DNA from: Bacillota bacterium
GTDB lineage: Bacteria; Bacillota; Clostridia; Clostridiales; Clostridiaceae
Assembly: GCA_030706015.1 (NCBI GenBank)
Contig: JAUZPI010000002.1
Span: forward strand, 62,001-126,000
Direction of reading: 5' to 3'
DNA length: 64,000 bases
A model generated the notes under the pieces. It was not told where the DNA came from. It was given only the letters and a program-made list of their open reading frames with translations, and ran no database searches. A program made the position numbers and the translations under genes. Position 1 is the stretch's first letter. Every line of letters starts with the position of its first letter. This document shows positions 47,136 to 54,084 of the stretch, one piece after another.

Positions 47136-47268
47136 TCTCTCTCGATCTCAGATCGAGCGTTCATTCATTAACTGATATGAAGAATAAGGTAGCTAACAGT
47201 AATAGGTAATTATTGTGATTTCGGAAACAAATAATCTCACCCAATCTCAGATCGAGCGTTCATTCACT
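47128..47268 (+). repeat. Dispersed hairpin repeat, locus D (two units plus spacer)
   Basis: Unit 1 (47128-47169) has CTCGATCT-C-AGATCGAG; unit 2 (47226-47268) has CAATCT-C-AGATCG with one mismatch. The spacer begins AACTGATATG like locus B. The left end provides the glpX stop. Confidence 0.88.
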
Positions 47269-47280
47269 AGGAAATTTAAA

Positions 47281-47308
47281 GCTTGTATGTAAAAATACAG
47301 GCTTTTTT
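47281..47308 (+). terminator. Terminator after locus D
   Basis: GCTTGTAT / ATACAGGC, 8 bp with one wobble, followed by TTTTTT. Probably the glpX terminator. Confidence 0.82.
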
Positions 47309-47316
47309 ATTATTTA

Positions 47317-47360
47317 GGAATTTATAAATTATCCTGTTTTGTGGATAATTTATAAATTCC
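47317..47360. repeat. Perfect 18-bp inverted repeat
   Basis: GGAATTTATAAATTATCC (47317-47334) and its exact complement GGATAATTTATAAATTCC (47343-47360) around an 8-base loop. Each arm contains the palindrome AATTTATAAATT. No T-run follows on either strand. Confidence 0.85.
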
Positions 47361-47383
47361 ATTATTCAGTGCTCTTAGAGGTT

Positions 47384-47522
47384 CTGCAGCACTATGACTG
47401 CATTTGAACGAGCTTAGCAATTCCTATTTCTTTTAGAAGGACACAAATATCCTCTCTCCACCTGAGGTCGAGCTTTCATTCGTAACATAAACGTAGTCAA
47501 CGTGCTACAGAAATCTTTTTTT
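47384..47522. repeat. Dispersed hairpin repeat, locus E (one unit, tails in both orientations)
   Basis: A single unit (47441-47484) is followed by a tail GTAG-TCAACGTG-CTAC and seven Ts (47493-47522). An inverted copy of the same tail lies before it: the complement of 47384-47401 matches the locus A tail at 16 of 18 positions. Confidence 0.75.
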
Positions 47523-47691
47523 ATTATTTAATTGTTTATTAATAGAACTTTCAACAATTTTTGATATAATAAAGATGTATGGTGTTAAAAATAATACTAA
47601 ATGGTGTTAAAGGTACTAATATTGTAAAAATATTTGGAATCATTAATTTAAATACTACAATAAAATATAATATTGAAAGGCGGTAATTGTT

Positions 47692-48609
47692 ATGCCTATA
47701 ACAGTTGAGAATTTAGTTGAAGATTTGAACCTTGAGGTTATTGTGCAAGGTAAGAAGGGAAATGAAATAAATTTAAGTGATATAAATAGACCAGGACTTC
47801 AGTTTACTGGTTTTTACAACTATTTTGCAAATGATAGAGTTCAGATAGTAGGAAATGCAGAATGGAGTTTTCTAGATGCTATGAGATCTGAATTTAGAAA
47901 TAAAAGACTTAAAAAGTTTTTTCAATTTGAAACTCCTTGCACTGTCATTGCAAGAGGACTAAAACCACATGATGAATTTATTGAAAATGCTCAGCAGTTC
48001 AATAGATGGATACTTAGGACTAACCAGCCAACTACACGTTTTATAAGCAAGGTTATGAACTATTTAGATGAAAAATTAGCTCCAGAGACAAGAGTACATG
48101 GTGTACTAGTTGATATATACGGAATAGGTATTTTAATCACTGGTGAAAGTGGAGTTGGTAAAAGTGAAACTGCCTTAGAATTAGTTAAAAGAGGACATAG
48201 ACTTGTAGCTGATGATGCAGTTGATATTAAAGAGGTTGATAATATTCTGCATGGAAGCTCTCCATACATTACATCAGGTATGCTAGAGGTAAGAGGGTTA
48301 GGTATCATTGATGTACCAGCTTTATATGGACTTAGTTCCGTGTTAAATGGCAAAACCATAGATTTAGTAATTCGTATTGAACAATGGAAAGAAGGAGAGG
48401 CTTACGATAGATTGGGTATAGATAAGGAGTATATTGATATATTAAATATTCCTGTAAGAAGTATCACTCTTCCTATCAGACCAGGAAGAAATCTAGCGGT
48501 AATAATAGAAGCAGCAGCAGCAAACTTTAGATACACCTTAAATTCACATATTTCACCAGTAGACACAATAAATCAAAGAATGGGTGCGATGGTTGATGGT
48601 GGAAAATAA
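47692..48609 (+). CDS. hprK: HPr kinase/phosphorylase
   Basis: 305 aa. Phosphorylates HPr on Ser46, the signal for CcpA-dependent carbon repression. C-terminal P-loop GESGVGKSETALELVKRGH, HLVADDAVDI-type block (RLVADDAVDIKEV) and the signature EVRGLGIIDVPALYG, with PIRPGRNLAVIIEAAA near the end. AAAGGCGG precedes ATG 47692. The gap 47136-47691 before it holds repeat loci D and E. Overlaps the next gene. Confidence 0.96.
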   Translation: MPITVENLVEDLNLEVIVQGKKGNEINLSDINRPGLQFTGFYNYFANDRVQIVGNAEWSFLDAMRSEFRNKRLKKFFQFETPCTVIARGLKPHDEFIENAQQFNRWILRTNQPTTRFISKVMNYLDEKLAPETRVHGVLVDIYGIGILITGESGVGKSETALELVKRGHRLVADDAVDIKEVDNILHGSSPYITSGMLEVRGLGIIDVPALYGLSSVLNGKTIDLVIRIEQWKEGEAYDRLGIDKEYIDILNIPVRSITLPIRPGRNLAVIIEAAAANFRYTLNSHISPVDTINQRMGAMVDGGK

Positions 48610-49171
48610 AATAGCGGTAAGAAAATATATAAGAGATAAGAGAAAAACATTACCTCAAGCTGAAAAAAGCCAATACGATGTATTGATATATAATGAAGTT
48701 ATTAACAGTGATTTCTACAAAAATGCAAAAAACATATTTATTTATGTAAGTTATAAGGATGAAGTAGATACACATAAAATAATAGAGTGCATGTTAAATG
48801 ACGGAAAAATAATTTCAGTACCTAAAGTTATTTCTAAGGAGCTAGGAATGAAAGCTGTAAGAATAAATGGCTTTCAGGACCTTACTGAGAAAGGATCCTT
48901 TGGAATCTTAGAACCTAAGGCTGAGTCAGAGGAAATAAGTGAAGATAGTATTGATTTGTTACTTATGCCTGGTCTTGCTTTTGACTTGAAGGGTGGAAGA
49001 ATTGGCTATGGCGGAGGATTCTATGACAGGTTTTTAAATTATGTAAGAGAGGATGCTTTTAGAATTGCTTTGTGTTATAATCTTCAAATTATAGATAAGG
49101 TTCCTCTGGAGCCTAGCGATGAACCTATTGACGGATTAATAACTGAAACTGGAGTACACAATTTTAGATAA
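48596..49171 (+). CDS. 5-formyltetrahydrofolate cyclo-ligase
   Basis: 191 aa. Converts 5-formyl-THF to 5,10-methenyl-THF with ATP. N-terminal KIAVRKYIRDKRKTLP and the C-terminal signature GGRIGYGGGFYDRFL are diagnostic. ATG 48596 overlaps the end of hprK by 14 bases; an in-frame GTG at 48584 is also possible. Translational coupling to hprK is likely. Confidence 0.93.
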   Translation: MVENKIAVRKYIRDKRKTLPQAEKSQYDVLIYNEVINSDFYKNAKNIFIYVSYKDEVDTHKIIECMLNDGKIISVPKVISKELGMKAVRINGFQDLTEKGSFGILEPKAESEEISEDSIDLLLMPGLAFDLKGGRIGYGGGFYDRFLNYVREDAFRIALCYNLQIIDKVPLEPSDEPIDGLITETGVHNFR

Positions 49172-49242
49172 TAGCAACCCCAAGTATAAATACAGACAAT
49201 TTGAAAACACTATATTTAAATAATAAATAATATGGTGATGAT

Positions 49243-50184
49243 ATGCTTGTATTCGACATAAAGGATGGTTTTAAAGAAGTAGCAAAAGAAGATAGGGGAT
49301 TAAATAAGAACAATTTATGGTTTCTAATCAATGACAAAGGAATTGAAGCAGTTAAAGGAATTGTTTCTTTAGATGAACAGTTTGTAAAAGAATGTATGGA
49401 AGTAAAGCAATCATCGAAAATAGGTTTTTTTGATAAATATATTTATATGCATTTTAGTGTTTTGGATTATAAGGACGAAAGAATTAAAGCGAAGGATTTA
49501 AATATATTTCTAAGTAAGGATTATATTATAACAGTCTTTGATGGAGAATTAGATTTAATTGATGAATTGGAAAGAGATATAAAAAATTCGAAGAATTGTT
49601 TTTTATTAAAGGACAATCCTCAAGCTTTTATAGTATTATACTATATCTTGGATAGAATGATTGTAAGGAATTATAGGATTATTTCGGAACTTGAAGCTAA
49701 AACTGATGCAATTGAAATAAAAATTTTAAAAAGTCCAAGGCAGGAACAAATTGATCAGCTTATTAACCTAAGAAGGCAGGTTTATATAATAAAAAAACAT
49801 ATCAATCCACTTAGATATATAGGAGACAGCTTAATAAGTAATGATAATTCTGTAATAGAAAAGGATAGTCTGCATTATTTCACTAGTTTAAATAGTAAAA
49901 TAGATAAATTAATGCTCTATCTCGAAAGCTTAGTTCAAGATTTAGCATTAGTTAGAGAAGCTTTTGAATCTGAGACTGGTAATAAGACAAATGAGTTGAT
50001 GAAGGTTTTTACAATGATCGCTACAATATTTCTTCCATTAAATCTTATAACAAGTATGTATGGTATGAATGTAAAGCATATACCCTTTACCAGAATGGAT
50101 TATGGCTACTATATTGTGGTTTTTATTATGGTAGTAGTAGCCATGTATTTAATATACCTATTTAAAAAGAAAAAATGGCTATGA
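49243..50184 (+). CDS. corA: CorA-family divalent cation channel
   Basis: 313 aa. Cytosolic N-terminal alpha/beta part, long stalk helix (~130-245) and two C-terminal TM helices (~253-275 and ~287-306) with the family motif YGMN between them. The tail KKKKW is basic. Mg2+ (or Co2+/Ni2+/Zn2+) transport cannot be separated by sequence. No Mg riboswitch seen upstream in the short gap. Confidence 0.93.
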   Translation: MLVFDIKDGFKEVAKEDRGLNKNNLWFLINDKGIEAVKGIVSLDEQFVKECMEVKQSSKIGFFDKYIYMHFSVLDYKDERIKAKDLNIFLSKDYIITVFDGELDLIDELERDIKNSKNCFLLKDNPQAFIVLYYILDRMIVRNYRIISELEAKTDAIEIKILKSPRQEQIDQLINLRRQVYIIKKHINPLRYIGDSLISNDNSVIEKDSLHYFTSLNSKIDKLMLYLESLVQDLALVREAFESETGNKTNELMKVFTMIATIFLPLNLITSMYGMNVKHIPFTRMDYGYYIVVFIMVVVAMYLIYLFKKKKWL

Positions 50185-50228
50185 AATTATTAGTCAATTT
50201 GATAAGATATTTATAGGAGGATATAGAA

Positions 50229-51647
50229 ATGACGGAAGAAGCTAATAAAACTGAGAAATTTGGGAAGGAATATGAATATGCATGGAATAAATATAATGAA
50301 AAAGAGTTGGATAAGGTATTCCAATTATCCAAAAGATACATTGATTTTATTTCAAAGTGCAAGACTGAGAGAGAATGCGTAAAAGAATGTATAGCTCAGG
50401 CTGAAAAGCAAGGCTTTAAGGATTTGCAGGCTATATTAGATAAGGGTGGAAAATTAAAAGCTGGAGATAAGGTTTATGCTAACAATATGGATAAAGCTTT
50501 GGCTTTATTTGTAATTGGAAGTGACAAACTTGAAAAAGGTATGAGGATTTTAGGTGCGCATATCGATTCTCCAAGGCTAGACTTAAAGCAAAATCCTTTG
50601 TATGAAGATACAGAGCTTGCAATGCTTGAGACTCATTATTACGGTGGAATAAAAAAATACCAATGGGTAACAATTCCTCTTTCTATTCATGGAGTTGTAG
50701 TTAAGAAGAGTGGAGAAAGAGTAGATGTTGTTATTGGAGAGGACGATTCTGATCCAGTTATAGGAATATCTGATCTACTTATACACTTATCTGCTGATCA
50801 GCTTCAAAAGAAATTATCTGAGGGAATAGAGGGAGAAAACCTAAATATTTTAGTTGGAAGCATGCCAATAGAAGATAAGAAAGCTAAAAATAGAGTTAAA
50901 CAAAATATTCTTAAGCTTTTAAATGAAAAGTATGGAATTATTGAAGAAGATTTTGTTTCAGCCGAATTAGAGGTAGTTCCTGCAGGCAGGGCAAGAGACT
51001 ATGGTTTTGACAGGAGTATGGTAATGGGATATGGACATGACGATAGAATATGTGCCTATACTTCCTTTGAAGCCCTTTTAGAAGTAAAAAATCCTGATAA
51101 GACCTGTGTGGCATTATTAGTGGATAAAGAAGAAATAGGAAGTGTTGGCGCAACTGGTATGCATTCTAAATTTTTCGAAAACACAGTGGCAGAAATTATG
51201 AATTTAGCTGAAACTTTTAATGAGTTAAAGCTTAGAAGATGCCTTGCTAACTCAAAGATGCTTTCTTCAGATGTAACTGCAGCCTTTGATCCTAATTATC
51301 CAAGTGTAATGGAAAAGAAGAATTCAGCTTATTTTGGAAAAGGTATAGTATTCTGCAAGTATACTGGTGCTAAAGGTAAGTCTGGAAGTAATGATGCTAA
51401 TGCAGAATATATTGCTGAAATAAGAGCAATTATGGATAAGCATAATGTAACCTGGCAAACGGCAGAACTTGGCAAGGTTGATCAAGGCGGCGGCGGAACT
51501 ATTGCGTATATATTAGCCCAATACGGAATGAGGGTTATAGATTGCGGAATAGCCCTTCAAAATATGCATGCTCCATATGAAGTGGCTAGTAAAGCAGACA
51601 TATATGAAACCATGAGAGGATATCATGCATTCTTATTAGACGCATAA
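50229..51647 (+). CDS. M18-family aspartyl aminopeptidase
   Basis: 472 aa zinc aminopeptidase. Metal and catalytic motifs: ILGAHIDSPRLDLKQNPLYED, VDKEEIGSVGATGM, GYGHDDRICAYTSFEALLE and the late His in NMHAPYEVASK. TAGGAGG precedes ATG 50229. Last gene of the conserved core; the mobile element begins right after its stop. A weak terminator hairpin (TGCCTGA/TCAGGCA, 51663-51688) follows. Confidence 0.94.
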   Translation: MTEEANKTEKFGKEYEYAWNKYNEKELDKVFQLSKRYIDFISKCKTERECVKECIAQAEKQGFKDLQAILDKGGKLKAGDKVYANNMDKALALFVIGSDKLEKGMRILGAHIDSPRLDLKQNPLYEDTELAMLETHYYGGIKKYQWVTIPLSIHGVVVKKSGERVDVVIGEDDSDPVIGISDLLIHLSADQLQKKLSEGIEGENLNILVGSMPIEDKKAKNRVKQNILKLLNEKYGIIEEDFVSAELEVVPAGRARDYGFDRSMVMGYGHDDRICAYTSFEALLEVKNPDKTCVALLVDKEEIGSVGATGMHSKFFENTVAEIMNLAETFNELKLRRCLANSKMLSSDVTAAFDPNYPSVMEKKNSAYFGKGIVFCKYTGAKGKSGSNDANAEYIAEIRAIMDKHNVTWQTAELGKVDQGGGGTIAYILAQYGMRVIDCGIALQNMHAPYEVASKADIYETMRGYHAFLLDA

Positions 51648-51648
51648 G

Positions 51649-51749
51649 ATAAAAAGGCATGTTGCCTGATATGACTGGGTTTCAGGCATATTATAAGATG
51701 AAATAATATATTAAATGAATACATGATATTTTAATATAAAAAGGCATGT
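51649..51749. repeat. 14-bp direct repeat at the element's left end (candidate attachment core)
   Basis: ATAAAAAGGCATGT occurs at 51649-51662, immediately after the aminopeptidase stop, and again at 51736-51749 before the integrase. The first copy could be the recombination core of the integrase; a further copy at the right end would lie outside this window. Confidence 0.35.
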
Positions 51750-51792
51750 AATTTCCCTTATTGAAGGATTTAGGAGGGGAGTTGCATGCCTT
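51741..51792 (+). promoter_or_regulatory. 17-bp stem hiding the integrase ribosome site and start codon
   Basis: AAGGCATGTAATTTCCC (51741-51757) pairs along its whole length with GGGGAGTTGCATGCCTT (51776-51792), three pairs being G-T. The right arm contains the GGGG of the ribosome site AGGAGGGG and the ATG at 51786. The 18-base loop holds the AGGA half. Strong translational control of the integrase is implied. Confidence 0.7.
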
Positions 51793-52727
51793 GTTTGCGT
51801 TTAAAAAAGAGAGATAATCAAGAAAAAACAATTAAAGAACTATTTGATGAATTTTTACTTAATTTAAAATCTAATCAAAGAAGTCGTTGGACGATAAAAA
51901 CTTATACAGAAAAAATTAATAGTTTCCTTAGATATGTTCCTAGTGGCACTTTATGTAAGGATATTACCCAAAAGACAATAGAAAATTATATGCAAGAATT
52001 ATTAAAAACAAATAGGGAAACCAGTGTTAATACACACCTTACTCACTTAAAGACTATTTTTAATTACGCTACAGAAAAAGGCTATATGAAGCAAATAAAA
52101 ATAAACAAAATATCAGCACAAGAGAAACAAAAAAGGGTATATAGCAAAGAAGATTTAGAAGAATTACTTCGTGAAGAGCCAAGGGAGTCTTTTATGAGAT
52201 ATCAAGCAAGAATTATAATTGCAACATTTGTTTCTACAGGATTAAGACTTTCAGAATTAATATCATTACAAGTTAGAGATATAGATTTTAATAATCTTAT
52301 TATCTACAGTAGACACACAAAAACAAAGAAAAATAGGCTATTACCAATTTCAACTTCATTAAAAGTTTTATTAATCGAATGGTTGACTTATAGAAAATAT
52401 GAGAACGAAGAAGATACATTGTTTTGTAATAGCTATGCAAAGCCATTGAATACAAACACATTACAGACCCTAATAAGAAGATATTGTATCCATAAAAAAG
52501 TTGGTGATAAGAGTATTCATCAATTTAGAAGAACATTTATTACCCATGCAGTTAATAAAAACGTAGATATTATTTCATTAAGCCGAATCACAGGTCACAC
52601 AAATTTGAAAACATTAAATAAGTATTATGTGAACGATGCTGAAAGAGTAGCTTCTTTAGCAGATAGAGTTAGTATTCTAGAAAGTATTGACCTATGTATT
52701 AACAGAAAGAGAAGAATTAGAAAATAA
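51786..52727 (+). CDS. Tyrosine-recombinase integrase of the mobile element
   Basis: 313 aa. N-terminal SAM-like core-binding domain (~15-100: LLNLKSNQRSRWTIKTYTEKINSFLRY in parts) and catalytic domain with Arg154 (TGLRLSEL), His245-x-x-Arg248 (HQFRRT), His271 (GHTNLKT) and nucleophile Tyr280. Belongs to the XerC/phage integrase group. First gene after the aminopeptidase, so it probably sits at the left end of the element. Start ATG lies within a strong hairpin. No tRNA is adjacent, so the attachment site is intergenic. Confidence 0.94.
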   Translation: MPCLRLKKRDNQEKTIKELFDEFLLNLKSNQRSRWTIKTYTEKINSFLRYVPSGTLCKDITQKTIENYMQELLKTNRETSVNTHLTHLKTIFNYATEKGYMKQIKINKISAQEKQKRVYSKEDLEELLREEPRESFMRYQARIIIATFVSTGLRLSELISLQVRDIDFNNLIIYSRHTKTKKNRLLPISTSLKVLLIEWLTYRKYENEEDTLFCNSYAKPLNTNTLQTLIRRYCIHKKVGDKSIHQFRRTFITHAVNKNVDIISLSRITGHTNLKTLNKYYVNDAERVASLADRVSILESIDLCINRKRRIRK

Positions 52728-52806
52728 TTAAAATTTAGATAAAAAAATAAGCTACTGCACTACCAATGCATTAGCTTACTGAAAAATTAAATATTGTTTA
52801 ATGAAA

Positions 52807-52879
52807 CTTTTACAATTCCCACTAAAAAATATTAACCTCGACAGTTAATATTTTATCAAAAAAAGTGAGAATTGTAAAG
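52807..52879. repeat. Large cruciform-type inverted repeat after the integrase
   Basis: Outer arms 52807-52823 and 52864-52879 (CTTTTACAATTC..CACT against AGTGAGAATTGTAAAG, about 15 matched pairs) enclose an inner perfect stem AATATTAAC/GTTAATATT (52828-52852) with a CTCGACA loop. Two further small stems follow (CCTATTG/CAATAGG 52889-52927; CACTCCA/TGGAGTG 52941-52967). Confidence 0.75.
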
Positions 52880-53002
52880 GTCTAGTTTCCTATTGCCTAA
52901 AATAATTTGTATAAAATTAACAATAGGTCACTTGCTTTAGCACTCCAGCAAGCAAAATAATGGAGTGGTGTGGATGAGCTAATGCAAAAAATCATCTAGG
53001 AT

Positions 53003-53118
53003 ATAATTCTGTTCTGTTATTTAGAATTATACCCTTGAAACGGGTTCTAGTGACCGTTTAAAAATTACTAGGGGTGGTACGTTCGGATAGAAATATCGGC
53101 TTTAATGTAGCTTTTTTT
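53003..53118 (+). ncRNA. Candidate structured RNA ending in a T-run
   Basis: Consecutive stems on the plus strand: ATAATTCT/AGAATTAT (53003-53030), ACCC/GGGT (53031-53045), CTAGT/ACTAG (53047-53071), GATA-GAAA-TATC with a GNRA tetraloop (53086-53097), then GCT/AGC before seven Ts (53112-53118). No open frame of note. Individual stems are short, so this is a candidate only. The rest of the 52728-53432 gap has one more small hairpin (TTTGCCC/GGGCAAA near 53220-53242) and no convincing gene. Confidence 0.35.
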
Positions 53119-53432
53119 ATAGCACTTTGTGGGCGAACAGCAAAGTAAAAACATTAAAACAATAACAGTACACAAGACAAGGAAACTTCATCATATACCA
53201 AACATTTAATGTGTAAGATTTGCCCAAAATCACAGGGCAAACTACGTCAAAGTTGCTTATCATTCCCAAACATTCACATAGCATCAATCCAAAGTCAAGA
53301 GAAAAGTTGAAAAAATATACAAAACTCAGTTTTATATAGAAACCCAATTAAAAGGAGAGTAACATTAGCAAGACCAAGGTTAGACTTACATATAACAAAA
53401 GTTATATGAATAATTAAAAGAGGTGTTGTAGA

Positions 53433-53807
53433 ATGTTACAGAAGATAATCAGGTTTTTCATAAACAGCAAGAAAACCAGACAGTCATTGTATGCAGAGGA
53501 TATTATTTACAGGAGAGAAGTATATCCTTTTTATGTTTCAACCAGTAATGCATTTAGGTATTGTATGCAGAACAGGTTGTTGAAAAGGAAAGATATACTA
53601 GAGTTAAAGGATATGTTAAACGGGTGTATAAATCAGAAAGACTATAGATTTGAGAAATATAAAAATGATGCACATGAAATCTATAGTAAGCTAAAAAGCA
53701 CTAGCATAACAAAAAATGAGATGCTAATGCTTAATGACTATCTACAGCAATTCGTAGTAGAAATTCCACAACTCAAGATGGTAGGACATCTATGGGTTGC
53801 AAAGTAA
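53433..53807 (+). CDS. Small mobile-element protein, unknown
   Basis: 124 aa, basic, helical (MLQKIIRFFINSKKTRQSLY; NRLLKRKDILELKDMLNG; EMLMLNDYLQQFVVEIPQLK). GAGGTG precedes ATG 53433. No recognised domain. It lies between the integrase and the FtsK-like gene, a place where small transfer or regulatory proteins are common in such elements. Confidence 0.65.
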   Translation: MLQKIIRFFINSKKTRQSLYAEDIIYRREVYPFYVSTSNAFRYCMQNRLLKRKDILELKDMLNGCINQKDYRFEKYKNDAHEIYSKLKSTSITKNEMLMLNDYLQQFVVEIPQLKMVGHLWVAK

Positions 53808-53940
53808 GAAAATCATAACTTACTTAAAACTAGAGTTAGAGAATATTTTATAAGGTAAACTACCATATTTACTTGTATTCTCTTTCTCTTTATCCCTTTT
53901 AATATTTTAACCATATAGTAATAAAATATTCGGAGGTAAT

Positions 53941-54084
53941 ATGGATTTATTTGTGGTGGATAAAATAATTCTAAGTGCTGTATTAGCATTAACTTGGGAT
54001 AAAATATGTTTGCTTGCACTAGGCGGCATGATATTAGTCTACGGGTTCTTTGGAAGTAAGGAAAAGAAGAGGATAAAGAAATGA
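53941..54084 (+). CDS. Small single-pass membrane protein coupled to the FtsK-like gene
   Basis: 47 aa, ATG 53941 preceded by CGGAGGTAAT. One hydrophobic segment (ICLLALGGMILVYGFFG, ~23-39) and a very basic C-terminus SKEKKRIKK. Its stop overlaps the next start as ATGA (54081-54084), so translation is coupled to the FtsK-like ATPase. It may anchor that ATPase or be part of a transfer complex (inference). Too short to be found by length-filtered gene callers. Confidence 0.7.
   Translation: MDLFVVDKIILSAVLALTWDKICLLALGGMILVYGFFGSKEKKRIKK

Noticed and set aside
47317..47360. 18-bp inverted repeat as the glpX terminator
   Set aside because: No T-run on either strand and a better terminator with six Ts stands just before it at 47281-47308.
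53117..53347. 76-codon minus-strand frame after the structured region
   Set aside because: Composition is that of AT-rich noncoding DNA (many Phe/Cys/Tyr), no ribosome site, no similarity I recognise.
53353..53398. AAGGAG followed by a 14-codon frame (TTA GCA AGA CCA AGG ...) before the 124-residue gene
   Set aside because: The first codon would be TTA, which is not a start, and the frame is too short to judge.
53813..54019. 68-codon minus-strand frame before the FtsK-like gene
   Set aside because: Overlaps the better-supported 47-residue gene on the plus strand and lacks a ribosome site.
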